Source: Ephemerocybe angulata
Taxonomy: Eukaryota; Basidiomycota; Agaricomycetes; Agaricales; Psathyrellaceae
Assembly (NCBI GenBank): GCA_013368325.1
Contig: JAACJK010000171.1
Coordinates: 186,001 to 250,000 of the forward strand
Reading direction: 5' to 3'
DNA: 64,000 nt
Numbering within the stretch: the first letter of the stretch is position 1; each line of letters begins with the position of its first letter. Shown here piece after piece: positions 46,627 to 59,035 of this stretch. A program made the translations under genes and the position numbers. The notes under the pieces are model-generated. The model was not told the origin of the DNA, made no database searches, and was given only the letters and a program-made list of their open reading frames with translations.

Positions 46627-48271
46627 AAGGACTACTCTGGGACTACTTGTGGGCAAGGTGTACATGTTAACCTCGGACTGTAATGTTGAGTGTCTCTATA
46701 ACCTTCCCATCATGACCAGTACTTTACAAAGCCTGCGCTACTTCGAACCGCCATATGGTTCTCTCTGTATTTATTTTATCCCTATTTCCTTAGGCAACGA
46801 ACGAAGTTGAACCACCTTGGGATTGTTGTTCACGGCTTTGAGCTCAGCAGAATATTCCAGGTCCCTCGAGCCATACACGTAGAGGTGCTGTCGCGCGCGA
46901 AGAATATCTACATGCTTTGTGGCGCCTAAGATCCCGTTACCAATCTCAAGGCACGGCCTAGCCCAGCTTAACAGCCTCAGTGATCCATCTGTGCGTATGT
47001 TTACCCGTAAGTTCGTGGACACTAGTAGCTCTTGCACCCAACTTGGTCTGACACACAGCTCAGGTACGAAGATCCAAAGGCATGGGACGTGGAATCTCGC
47101 TGAATGGACGGTAACGCTCGACGGGCGCTTATATAAAATAGCAGCACCAAGAACATGCACGATAAAAAAACACCAAGGGAAAAGAAAGTCGTGAATTCAA
47201 TACCTAGACATCATTACAAGAAAGGAGGGTGCTACCAATGTACGTCTCGCAGATATACTGAAATACCAGCCGTGTGCACAATGTGCTTTCGCACAGAAGG
47301 CTGTGTCCACCGCCGATCCTCGCCAGCCCAATCCCACATTAGAGAATGTCTGTCTCCATTAAGAGCTCTCCTTGCCCTAAATCAAACTCTTGTGGTCAGC
47401 TTAATTCTGCTTGGACCCGAAGCGAGATAACGAACGACCTCTAAGCCTAAAGGCTCGAAAACAACGCGAAACTATGTCCACGAGCGCAGCTGCAGACCCC
47501 GAGTGACCATGAGAAATGTTAGCCATGAAATGGGAGTGTAGATAGAAGTGTCGGTTACACCCACCGGAAATACTCGATGGTGTGAGGTGAGATGCACTCC
47601 CAGAGGTGGGCGCTAACACATCCCCAGGCGTTTATCTCCCGCTACTGCAATAGCCCGTCGAACGCGCGATGGAATACGTAGACCATTCCCCCACATCTAG
47701 TCGCAAAATCGCCACCTACCACTCCTCCCCCATCGGTCCCAACAACCGTCCATGATATACGTTCAACCCAAGGACCAGCCATGCCCCGCGCTCCCTCTCG
47801 GTGCTCACCCCGCGGTTGCCTGATAGATAACCTTCCGCTCCACGATTCTACCCTCAAATCTGGACTCTCCCATTCCGAGGTACACGCTGGACCGCTGGAC
47901 CCAACGCCCACAACTGTTGGTTGGTCCGCAATGGCAGCCTCATGGAGGGGGCGGTCGTGCTGGCTTGTGCATACCGCCTGTACCCGTACAAACATGCTTT
48001 CTCAGCCTCTCGTACCCTCTTCGCGCCCTCGCTGCATTCCATATGCGTCTCGTTATGTACTTCCCCCTTTTTCCGTGTACTTCCAAGTCCCCTGGTGGTA
48101 ACCCCCTTCGTGTGTTCGGCTTCGCTGGTTTCCTACACGCGTCATGGTGGATGACTAGTGGAGGGGTGGTAGAGGGGCGGGGGCGTCTTCGTGCGCGTTA
48201 TTAACTGAAGTGGAGTGGTTTGGGAGTGATGATGGGGGAAGGGAATATTGATATGTCGTCGGAAAACCTAT
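46627..48271. other. Intergenic, no supported gene
   Basis: Short overlapping frames only. ACGGGCGCTTATAT at 47121-47134 is one of the recurrent GGGCGCTTA motifs. Confidence 0.4.
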
Positions 48272-48272
48272 T

Positions 48273-48963
48273 CAAAACGTTGTACAGGACGGCGAAGGCG
48301 CGTTGTGGTGCAGAAGAGCTTGTATGCGGGATGAGCGCGAGGGGAGAAATCGTTGAAGGGCAGGGGAGACGTCGGCGATGTTGACGCTGGCTTCGGGGAC
48401 TCTGTTTGCAGAGTTGAGAGCAGTAGGAAGCAAGAGGAGGGTTGAGACTAATCCGGATGTTGCGGTCGTAATCAAGGACTCGGAGGAAAGGCGGAGACTG
48501 AAGAGGCCGTTGATTGTCCTTTGGGGTAAGGCGGTCGAGGACGAGCCTTCCGGGTGAAACGTAGTACGGGACAGCCTTACCGGTGAGCCTTCAGGCGAAC
48601 TGAGAGCCCCTCGCCAGTGAGGGCGACCGTGTCTTCGGCGTAGTCGACAGGCACAAGAGGGCAACGATGTTCAAAGTTGAGGGGAGGCGGTAGGGAACGA
48701 TGCATCCATAGAGGCAAGACTCGTAGACGCGCTGCTGGGGGCGAAGACGAGGTCGTGGTGGACGGTCCTGCCCCAGCTGGATATCTCGTTGACAGCGCCT
48801 CCGAACGCGGTCTTGAGAGTCGGGGCTGTGGAAGGCGGCGAGAGAGAGGGAGGCACCGGATGCATAGAGTAGTTACCGGAGAGAAAGGCGGCTGATGCAG
48901 GGCAGGGCGTTGAGTACGGAGGCGGAAGCGTAAAGGAAAGAGAGCGACGCGAGCTCAATCACT
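48273..48963 (-). pseudogene. Decayed gene of unknown family
   Basis: On the minus strand, segments with protein-like composition follow each other in different frames: LASLSFLYASASVLNALPCI, then YESCLYGCIVPYRLPSTL, then CPLVPVDYAEDTVALTGEG. A last segment after a good GTAAGG...AAAG intron reads LITTATSGLVSTLLLLPTAL to a stop at 48273-48275. The frame changes between the second and third segments have no splice explanation. I cannot name the family. Confidence 0.35.
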
Positions 48964-51900
48964 GAAGCGGGCGTAGAGGCGTGGCCTGGATCCCTGGCAT
49001 GGCTGAGAAGGCGCGTATCTAATCGTTGGGGTCAGATTGAGAAGATATGAAGAGATGTCGAGAAGGACTTACCACAGTTGTACTCGGAGAGGATATCGCG
49101 GGTCGACAGGCGCGAGTGACGGCAAGCGTCTAATTCGCCGGGCTCCGCTTTCGGACAAGGGTCGCACGGCCTCGGAACGGAACACACACGTCCCGTTGGT
49201 TGCAGGTCGATGCGAGCTCAGCTAAATGCCCAGGCCTCACTGCAGTTTGCGGAGAATCGACCGTGCAGGCATACCGACGCAGACGGGGACGACGACGAGG
49301 TCGGCTGAACGGGATTCGGGAAGGTTTGCCCCTATCCCGGTGATGTCACCGTTTGATTCGGCGACCCCGTTGCTTTCTTCCAACCACGATGTGCGTCGAC
49401 AGCGAGGACGACATCGATGGCCTTGGTGAGTTCATCCTCATGGCCTCTCATACCCTTTTATCATGGTTCTCTTCCCTCCATCCAGCGCTGGTAAGGCGCG
49501 GTGACAATCGGATGGGTTGTTGAGTGGATCGCCGTTCCTTGCTCGGCATATCTTTGGCTGGTAGTCGTAGAAGTGGTGTGGATTGTAGCTCGGTGAGTTT
49601 TTACTTTTACCAGCACTGAAACTGCTAACTAATCCGCCGTACCTAGGCCCCCTGCGCAACCACCTTGTCTACACCGTGAACCGAGACTTCGAAACACTTC
49701 CTTCCAGAAACTAACGCCCAACGCTCGTCACCTTTATCACCCGACCCCAGGATTAACTGATGTAGAAGGGGTAGTGAGATGGACGCACGCTGGGTGAGCT
49801 TACCTTGTCCGATGCTGCTGGAATTTCGCTCATAGCGCACCTGCCTTCACCTTGACTTCTCCAGCCCGCCCCGTTTCGCGATACTCCCCGAGGTCCCGAG
49901 CACGACGTCACTACCATCTGAAGGATCATTCAGCTCTAGGCGCTAGATGTAGCCCTGTATCTCTCGTTCACAGTATTGACTGTAGCTCTGGTCGTCGGTT
50001 GACGTGGTCGAGACTCGCGAGAAAGTACGACACCGGCGGTTGAACAATGCGGCAGTCTAATCAGCCCGAAAGTGAGTACTCATGAGTACAACCAATACAG
50101 GAAGATCCTGACCACGCGCACACCGACAGAGACCCCAAGGCAGTTCACACTTGACAATGGCACCCGTTGCCAGTGGTGAACAAGCCAATATATTATGGGC
50201 TTCGTGCGCCCACTGCGGACCGTCTGAGCACCGGCCTCCGAGCATCTGGAGGGCATCCTGTCGCTACAACCCAAGTCTCATCGAAGCGGAAGGCTATTCC
50301 ATGCATTATGGGGCCGGCGAGGGAGGATCAGCACTGGCCCCACGACGGGCGCTTAAGTCTACCTTCGACGACGCGAACACACAGTCCGCTGGACGAAGAC
50401 GCCCCGTACAACACCCAGGGGGAGTGTCGTATCACTCCGATATCGAATCTAGAGGCTGAGGCGACGACGTCGGAGGAGAGGAGGAATCGTACCGCATGCG
50501 CTCGCTGCCTCCCCTTTACCCAGAGAGCTCTGAGCTGTGCGTGGATAATCATGGCTGAGTGGGTAGTTTTCATCCTGCGTCTGACACGCACTGACGTGGC
50601 TTCTGTCAGATTAGGCCGCCTGGCTCTCATCCAACGACGATAGGCTATAGGCTCACGTCCCCGAGATTGCCACTGTGCAAACACATTCGCTCTGGCGCGA
50701 GGGCAGTGGATGTCGTCGAAGATGAGGGTACGTCCGGAAGATGTCAGCATGGAGAACCCCTTCTCATAGTCACAGTAGCCACAGCTTCCGATTCAGAGGT
50801 TTAAAACGCAGGTGCTCAGCGTGCCGGAGTATGGAGAGTGTGCTTGAACGCGCACAATGCATGAGGTCCATGCGCGTATCGCACCTTTCTACGGCTGGCT
50901 TCAATGCCTCTCACCATCGCTCGTTGGGACTCATGCCATTATCCTGCAATCACAAAGAGTCGTTGAACCCCTTCCCCGACCATGTATTCATGAAGTTCAT
51001 CTAGTGAAATGCTTCAACAGCCGTGAGTATGGAGAGATATGGTGAAGTGGTGCTTGTAGAAATGTCGGCTTACTGGTAGAAGAGAGGGGCAAGGCAGGCT
51101 ATGGGTGGAAGGTCAGTATAGGTGGGCGTTTATTATGGGGTCGCGTTTTGGGAAGGCGATTCCCGCGCAACCACAACGACTCTGCTGCTTTCAACCTCCA
51201 ACTACGATGTTCGTCGACAGCGAGGACGACATCGACGATTCTGCAAGGCAGGGCCAAGATGATTCTGGCCTCGGGTTTGCGTAAGGAAATGCGTTTTTTA
51301 AGCACTAAAATGCACGTTCCGTTGATTCTGGTCGGGTCAAGGATCATCGCCGCGGCGTGGCTTCCCAGAGGACCGACATGAGGCGATGAAACATGGGCCG
51401 GTGCACGAGCGCTTAATTCGCTCTGCGCGCACATACGGCGGAATCGGGACGTGCGTTTCATTCTGACGCGTCATGGCACTCTTTTAATCGACCTTTTAAT
51501 GTTGGCTTCCTTCAACCGCCGCACTCTTCACATCCATGAGGCGCGCAGACCTTCGACCTATGCAGGAGGTGGACCGGATCTGACCCCCTTTGGTGCACTG
51601 TCGCCCTCGATTAAGCGACTATAAACACTCCATCCAAATCCAGGTCTACCGCAAGGCCAGCCCGGCAGGATGCTGTAGGGCTCCAGATGCTGGATTAGAG
51701 ACTGCGACGCAGTCGGATGGCACACGAATGCAACGTGCTTCACGCTCATGGGCGCTTATTATTGCATTGCCGCACTGGATGGGACTGACAATTCGCTGTA
51801 AGTAACAACTAGTACATACCAACACTCTTTAAGCAGATATGGGCAACAGGCATACATCATCCGCGCTATGACCGGTTGCCCATGTCCATCCCCTAAAACT

Positions 51901-53537
51901 CCACCCAACGCCTCACCCCTTCTTCCTGGGCCCTGTAGCGCTCATGTTTGCGCTGTCGATCTCTCCATTTTAGCTGATCAGGCACCCATAGGTGCAGTAC
52001 GGAAGTTGATGCCCGTACTTTGTATTCCCTGCGTCCCGCGGTGCCCTCGTGCCCATCCCCGTCCATATCCCGCGCGTCCTGCCCAATTCGCCCGGTTCCT
52101 ATATAATTCTTCGAAGGTGGTGAAGATGTGGATCCATGCGCGTTTTGCTGTGCTTGAGAGACTATAGAGAAGAGAGGGAGAGTTTGGAGGACCTGTCTAG
52201 GAGGTTGAGCAAGATGGCAAGAAGATGGGTTGGTTGAGAGCGAGCCGTTCGTTGCGGTGAGCATGGCGGAATGCTGAAGCGTCGGAGGCCGTGCGGTACG
52301 CGATGAGGTGGTGGGCTTGGATGCACTGTTTGTTCAGTGGTCAGGACTGTCGGCACGGGGAGCGGAGAGACCTCTCCAAACGTCGTTGTCGTGAAGGAAG
52401 AGATGGCGAGAGTCCAGATGTACCGTCAAGACCCGTCCAAGGCCAGGTGGGATGGTCGAAGACAATCGGGCCTTTTTATACATTTTCCGAGTACTGGAAG
52501 GGTAGGGCGGGGCAGGAACTTCGCCGACGGCGGGCTGAGGAGGGGCCTGCTTATTCAGGTAGCAAACGCGCCAATTGTTTCCAGCATTTTATCCGGAGGG
52601 CCTCAAAAGGCCGAAGCTGCAGAAATGCAGATATTATTGTGGGTAGGCCAGTCGTAATTTGAGCTGTATTGTTGGTGGGCCGTAATGCATACTAGTACTG
52701 GGAAAAATGCCTGCTAATCGAGGAGGGCCATTAGGACGTCTTGTTCTGCGTGTAAGCACTGTAAGGAGAGACATCCTCACTGGATCGAGGGATGATGTGC
52801 CTTGTTGTGTTAGGGAATGGTGACGCTCAGGTGCGATCGAGGCACAGTGTAGGTGGGACCTTACGACGCCAAGGTTGTGCCTTTGCTGTTGCTCGTCACG
52901 GCTATGACCACTTTTTTGGGTTTCGGTTGTCGCGAGGTGTACCGGTCTAGGTCTGGGCTTGCAGTAGCTGAGAAAGTATCCCGAGACTGGAAGCGTCATG
53001 ACAGGTCTAGGTTCTCAAACCGCCGTCCTATCTACAACTTAGATTTACTCTAGCTATGTTGAAAGCTGGTACAAGGGAATGGGAGGCGGATTGATGGGTA
53101 TGTTTGACTCGACACATTGGCGCACGGGCGCTAAAATGATTGATGGCCACTGCTCGCACGCCCTGCCATTTCCTCGTCTCTGGAGCTATTGTCTGAGCGA
53201 GATCTGGGCCTCATCTCTTCTCCAACATTTCGCCAGTCACGGACTAGTTGGAGAGAAGGATGCCCAACCCGAGGTCGAGCATTGGTCGAGCATGTCGAGC
53301 ACGGTGCAGGTGGGAATACACGTGCGAAAGTCCGTGGTTCTCGGACTTCAACGCCCGCCACACCGTGACCAAGTGTTGGCCTCACCTTCGGATTCCTGTA
53401 ATCAACCACCATCTTCACCCAAGGGCCAAGGCATTACTCCCAGCTTAGAAGCTCACAAGGGTGAAGAATGTAAGAGTGATCACATCTAGTGTTATATCCC
53501 TTACGCCTAGAAGCTAATTCGCCAGGTAACACGTAGG
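48964..53537. other. Gene-poor stretch with duplicated fragments
   Basis: No intact gene is supported. Two copies of a 29-bp sequence differing at one base, at about 49387-49415 and 51203-51231, each begin an open frame (MCVDSEDDID and MFVDSEDDID). The motif CACGT(C/T)CCGTTG recurs near 49187 and 51313 (the latter with one change). Recurrent GGGCGCTTAA-like motifs occur at 50345, 51405, 51748 and 53126. This looks like a site of repeated insertion and decay. Confidence 0.4.
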
Positions 53538-55157
53538 ATGCGTCCTGACGCGCTGCCATGGTCTATCCCAACGCAGAAGCTTTTCGAGAAAACGGGGAAC
53601 ATCCCAGCGGAAGAACATCGCACACTGATACAACGCCGTGTTGAAGAGCTGAAGGATGAAATATGTGCTCTCAACAGCCTACACAACAGTCTCTCTCCTA
53701 TCAACCGCCTCCCACCCGAAGTTCTGTCCGATATCATCATACAAGGGTCGTCCGAATCCCGAAAGGAGGGTGTCTTGTGGATTCGCCTGTCGCACATATG
53801 CAAACGCTGGAGAGAAGTCGCATTGGACTGTGCCGCCCTGTGGTCCGACATTTCCTTCTTGAAGCCCGCGCTTACATCGGTCATGCTCTCTCGGACAAAG
53901 TCTACGCCTCTGACTGTACACATCGACACTGCGTACTGCCAGGCTACACCTAGGACGTACGACGCCTTGTCCGGAATACTCTCATCTAGCGACCGCCTGC
54001 AGTGCCTCACAATTGACGACAAAGGAAAGAACCGACGACTCCAGCTGCGCAAGGCGCTCTCGCGATGCACCACAGCACCGATCCTCAAGGAGCTCCGCAT
54101 AAAATCGAGAGGAGACAACTGCCTGCGTTCTGGATTCTTGAAGGGCGGTGCTCCATCGCTTGTGCATCTCAAGCTGTCTGGGTGCATTATCTCGGACTGG
54201 AACGCTCAAGTGCCTTTGGGGGTCGGACTGCAGATATTGGATCTGTCGGCAGGCACAGTGCCATTCCAACCTCGCCCATCAGGAAAAGACTTTCTATCGT
54301 CCCTTGGAAATCTGCCCCTTCTCCACACACTACGCCTTACCCTCTTCCTTCCGAATGACAGATACACCGGACACCCTGCCCTACTCGCTCCGATAGTCTG
54401 TAGGAGCCTCCGAACATTCGACCTCCATGACTCCCCAGTCCTGATTTCCAAATTCTTACGCGTCGTGCACGTACCAGATGTCCAGAATATGAAGATCCAC
54501 ACTCCTCACCCTTTTCGCACCAATCGACCCGACTTCACCGAGCTCTTAACGGCGCTCCACATGTCCTGGAAAAGCGTACTCGATGCCGGAGTCCGAGAGC
54601 TTAGGCTTGTGTACGAGCCTCTTACCGCCTTTCACGACGTCTGGCTTGAGTTCGATGGTCCCGTCGGCCGTCACCATTCAAGCGAAACCGCCCATACCCT
54701 CGACCTGACCGGGCTGAACGTACAGGTCGATGCGGACACTGTAATCCACGGGGTGAGCCAGTGTTGGACCCTGGAGCCGCTTCAAATCCTGGATATCGAT
54801 TCAATCATGGTTGCGGAAGCCTGGGCCACAACCCTCCGCGACCTTCCCAACCTGCGGCATATCACCATTGTGGGTGTATCTATGCTCAACTTCTGTAATG
54901 CTTTCAATAAGGAGCAAGAAGTAGCAGCCTTGACTCAAGCAGTTCCATTTCCAGCTTTAGAGGTGATCACGCTAGAAGAAACTATGCTACCCCCGGAGTT
55001 GTTTCAGAAGTTACCGAAAGCTTTATTTTACCGCTCTCTCTCCCCTCCCGGATTCAAGGTTGTAATCAGCCACTGCTCAGGCATTACCGAGGACAAATAT
55101 CAGCTCATGGGCAATATTCTTCCTCACGTCGAAGTTGTTTGGGATAGGCGAGGATGA
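53538..55157 (+). CDS. F-box protein with N-terminal coiled coil, 539 aa
   Basis: Single exon. A helical, charged segment (LIQRRVEELKDEICALNSLH, about residues 31-50) precedes the F-box, SPINRLPPEVLSDIII, and HICKRWREVALDCAALWSDI. This coiled-coil-plus-F-box layout is the most common one in Agaricomycetes and differs from the F-box genes at 11-27 kb. The remaining 430 residues are LRR-like. ATG 53538 is the first in frame; the stop is TGA. Confidence 0.88.
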   Translation: MRPDALPWSIPTQKLFEKTGNIPAEEHRTLIQRRVEELKDEICALNSLHNSLSPINRLPPEVLSDIIIQGSSESRKEGVLWIRLSHICKRWREVALDCAALWSDISFLKPALTSVMLSRTKSTPLTVHIDTAYCQATPRTYDALSGILSSSDRLQCLTIDDKGKNRRLQLRKALSRCTTAPILKELRIKSRGDNCLRSGFLKGGAPSLVHLKLSGCIISDWNAQVPLGVGLQILDLSAGTVPFQPRPSGKDFLSSLGNLPLLHTLRLTLFLPNDRYTGHPALLAPIVCRSLRTFDLHDSPVLISKFLRVVHVPDVQNMKIHTPHPFRTNRPDFTELLTALHMSWKSVLDAGVRELRLVYEPLTAFHDVWLEFDGPVGRHHSSETAHTLDLTGLNVQVDADTVIHGVSQCWTLEPLQILDIDSIMVAEAWATTLRDLPNLRHITIVGVSMLNFCNAFNKEQEVAALTQAVPFPALEVITLEETMLPPELFQKLPKALFYRSLSPPGFKVVISHCSGITEDKYQLMGNILPHVEVVWDRRG

Positions 55158-56465
55158 CGTGCCAACATGTTTATCGTTTATCCATGCGTATATGTACAGT
55201 GGTACCTCCACCAATTCGCAATCAAACGCCTTTCTGTTGGGATAGCTTCTTCATCGTGTTCAGCCGCTCACAATCTAACTCCTGACAAACCCCTCGGACA
55301 ATTTATTGGCGCTGGAAGACAAGCGAGCCAGTGGGCGCTAATCATATCGGCCAATGGTTACGGCAGTCTAAGGGTTAGGGCATCGGGTCCGAGATGTCGC
55401 GGAAAATAGGCGCCAGGCTCCAGCTCACTGCAGCTCACTGCCAGCTCCTGTGTTTGAGGAATACCGCATGGTTTGGATAGATGGTGCCTGGTATACAATT
55501 GCCACCCAGTATATTTTGCTTGGACTGACTTCAAGTCTGAATCGTTTGGCGGGTGCTGCTCGGTGTTGCGCGTGGAACGCGGTTATTATAGCATAACGCG
55601 GCGCTAGTGGGACAACCCCGACGGAAATAAGATGCGTAAAATGGATCCAGAAGTTCCCCACTTTTACTCCCAAGTCCCGCCGTCATCTGTATTGCTCAAC
55701 CTCCACCCAGTTATCCCCCACGACGGCGATTAATTCTAGAGCTCGTCGGTAGAGGTCGAACGTTTTCACTTCTACCATCCAGTAACATGCAGCCATAGAT
55801 TTGCAGGCAGTTCTTCCGACAGTAATATCTTCCGCGTTTCGAGAGTGACGGACGGATCGCGACGGATCGCTCCGCCTGTGCATCTCTAGGCATCTCTGCG
55901 CATGCTGCACACCGTGACACCCGCCATCACCTCCGACCTTCCTTACACAGGTGTAAATCCGGCGGGTGAATGCCTTTCCGGCTGATGCTCTGTCTGCTTT
56001 GGGGCTTTCGAGACCCACAGAACGGGGCCCCGCCCTCCCATCAGTTCAAAATTTTTGTGGAGGATTTTGTTTATCGGAGAAGTCCTGCGGAAAGTCATCC
56101 ATCCCACTGCCAAGAGGCGCCTGGAGAAGATAGGAGCGCCTGTCTGCGGGCACAGAAACATAACAAGACCGCTGCCAGCATTTGGACATTATCATGTGGA
56201 GGTCGATAAGATAGTGCCGATAGCTTGAGAAAGGACCGCTGGGAAGCGCTGGGATGGTTAAGTGTATATCCCCTTTTGTCGAGCTATGTCGCCAGGAAAA
56301 TGATCGCACTTTGGAGATTGGCGGAATGGGGAAAAAATCAGCAGGAGATAAGAGTTTTGCCATGCCCATAACCAGACGACCACGACTCCGAGTGCATCCC
56401 AGCTTCTTGCTGCTCCCCCTCCACCACTCTTTGGCTCAGGCCGAACACCGGGTTCCTTCGAAATC
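55158..56465. other. Intergenic, no gene seen
   Basis: CAGCTCACTG occurs as a short direct repeat at 55421 and 55431. GTGGGCGCTAATCAT at 55331 is a variant of the recurrent GGGCGCTTA motif. AT-rich promoter sequence for the permease is expected near the right end; I see no clear TATA box. Confidence 0.4.
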
Positions 56466-59035
56466 ATGCCTAACAAGTTGACTGGCCGTCTCAATGGGCT
56501 CAACAACGCGGTACGTGCTGCAGCAAGGTCTATTCGACGACGACGTTTTTAACTGGGAACTGTGTAGGTCGCGAGATCGGTTGTGGGCAGATGGTTCAAG
56601 TTGGAAGGTTCTGGTGCGGTGAAGGAGCGTGCTGGCTCGCGATTTACGGTGCGGTCGTCCTATCTGCTTTACAACTGGCCTGGACTGACCAATTTGGCCT
56701 CGTTGATAGACTGAGCTTCGAGCGGGCTTGACGACCTGGGTGAGGCTCTAAAACGCACTTGAACAACGGCGAGAAGCTAACCAAACGACAGGCTGCCATG
56801 GCTTACATTGCACGTCTAATTTCTCAAACGACGCCACCACGGCACGCTCACAACCCACTAGATATCCGTCAACGCGTCTATTCTCGCAGACACAGGAGGA
56901 ACCTGTGTCTGCACCGGCGAAAACCTCTGCGTCGCAGACCCAGAATACCTCATCTGCAAGGGCCAAATCCGCAACAACCTTATCACAGCGACAGCAGCCA
57001 TCTCTGCCCTCTCCACCTGCCTCATGGGTCTCCTCGCGAACCTGCCCGTCGGGCTCGCCCCAGGTCTGGGTCTCAACGCCTATGTGAGCCCTGGTTATCT
57101 TCGCCCTGGTTCTGGTTCTGACGCCCGGATTTTTCGATATCTAGTTCACCTACTCTGTCGTCGGGTTTCACGGAAGTGGGCTTATCAGTTACCGCGAGGC
57201 CCTGTCAGCCGTGTTCCTTGAAGGGTGCGTCTGTCCGTCTGCTGGTTGTGTGCCTCTGGTCCCTAGACGCTAATGAACTTTGGTCAGGTGGATCTTCCTT
57301 ATCTTGTCGCTCATTGGTATCCGACAATGGCTCGTCCGAATCATGCCACAATCGCTCATCCTCGCTGTCGGCGCTGGTATCGGTCTCTACATCGCGTACG
57401 TGCCTGCATCTGCTCCCCGGGGTTGTAGGAACTGAATTTGGCATTTGATATAGGTTTATCGGACTAGGTTGGGAATTTGATTTTACGGAAGCTTATCGTG
57501 TCGGGTGCTAATGTCCCTCCCAGCTCAACATGGCCTGAAGGTTATTGGTGGCGATACCGTGAATCTTATCGGCCTCGGAGGATGTCTTGCCAAAGGTACG
57601 CTCCCAACCGTCCACCCCCATATCGCCGTGTAACACCGTGTGTAGATTATGCGAGCGCGGACCTCCCTGGCTACTGTGTTGGTGGGCAGCTGCGCGACCC
57701 CACCATGTGGCTCGGCATCTTCGTCGGAGGGTACGCATCCACTCTTCTTTCACCCTGGCCACCCCAACCTAACGTCATTTCCGCACCTAGCATTCTCACC
57801 CTCCTGTTGCTCATGTACCGCGTCCATGGAGCTATTCTGATTGGCATCTTCACGGTCTCGATCATCTCGTGGCCCCGCCCTACCGCCGTTTCCTACTTCC
57901 CTCACACCCCCGAGGGAGACACCCTCTTCGACTTCTTCAAGCAGGTCGTGACGTTCCAACCGCTGGATAAGATCGGGAATGTTCTCAGCGTACGCCGTTG
58001 CGCCCTCCTGTAATGTGGTCGCCACTAACCTCGCCTGACCACAGTACAACTATGGCTCCGGACACGTCTGGTATGCTCTCATCACCTTCCTCTATGTCGA
58101 TATCCTCGGTAAGTCCCCATCGCATTGAGGCCATTCGCTTGCGTCGCTAACGAGCGACGCCAGATACCACCGGCACGCTCTACTCGATGGCCAAGTTCGC
58201 CGGCCTGCGCGACCCCGAGACGATGGATTTCGAAAACTCGAGCATCGCCTACTGCGTTGACGCGGTTTGCATCTCCATGGGCGCGCTCATGGGCATCAGC
58301 CCCGTCACAGCGTACATTGAGAGTGCAACCGGCATCAGCGAGGGCGGCAAGACTGGTCTTACTGCGCTTACTACTGGCTTCATGTTCTTCGTGTCCATCT
58401 TCTTCGCGCCGATCTTTGCATCTATCCCGTCGTGGGCGACTGGAGGCGCGTTGGTTATTGTCGGAAGCATGATGATTAGGAAGTGAGAGTTGCTTTGCTT
58501 TCCGTTTTGGTGGTGTCGACTCGGAAGGTGCTGATAATGATTCTAGTGTGCTTGAGATTAACTGGGATTATATTGGTGATGCCGTTCCCGCGTTCTTGAC
58601 GCTCATCATCATCCCCTTCGGCAACAAGTGCGTTCCTCCCATCTACCCTTCAATTACAATACTGACCTTCTCTTTAGCATCGCCTATGGTGTCATCGCGG
58701 GCATCTTCTCCTACATCATCCTAAACGGCATCCCCCTCATCATAAGGAAAGCGTCCCGGGGCCGCATCGTGCCCTCGAACTACGACATGGCGGAGCCGTG
58801 GGTCATCCCGCCCGGATCGATGTTCCCACCCTGGATGTACATGGTGCGCAACTATGTGCAGCGTAAACGCGGTTGGGCCCCGGGCGGCGAGGCGGCTGAG
58901 CGGTATGACTCGAGGTTGGGGAGCGAGGAGGAGGTGAAGGATAAGACGGAGATGGATGCGACGGAGATGGAGTCGATGACGACCAGCGTGGACATTGTGC
59001 CTGCGAGTGGGCTGCAGCAGAGTCATCGGTCGTGA
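56466..59035 (+). CDS. Purine permease, AzgA type (hypoxanthine/guanine)
   Basis: Plasma-membrane proton symporter for purines of the AzgA/NCS2-like family. At least fifteen exons; the first are 56466-56510, 56568-56648, 56710-56739, 56792-56809, 56862-57083, 57145-57224 and 57287-57394. The protein (roughly 590 residues) has [72 protein letters not shown] and the family block [20 protein letters not shown], with 12 or more hydrophobic segments and a charged cytoplasmic tail. The fourth intron appears to be GC-AG (56810-56861), because no GT in reach keeps MAYIISVNAS in frame. Numerous tiny exons explain why only fragments appear as long frames. Confidence 0.9.
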
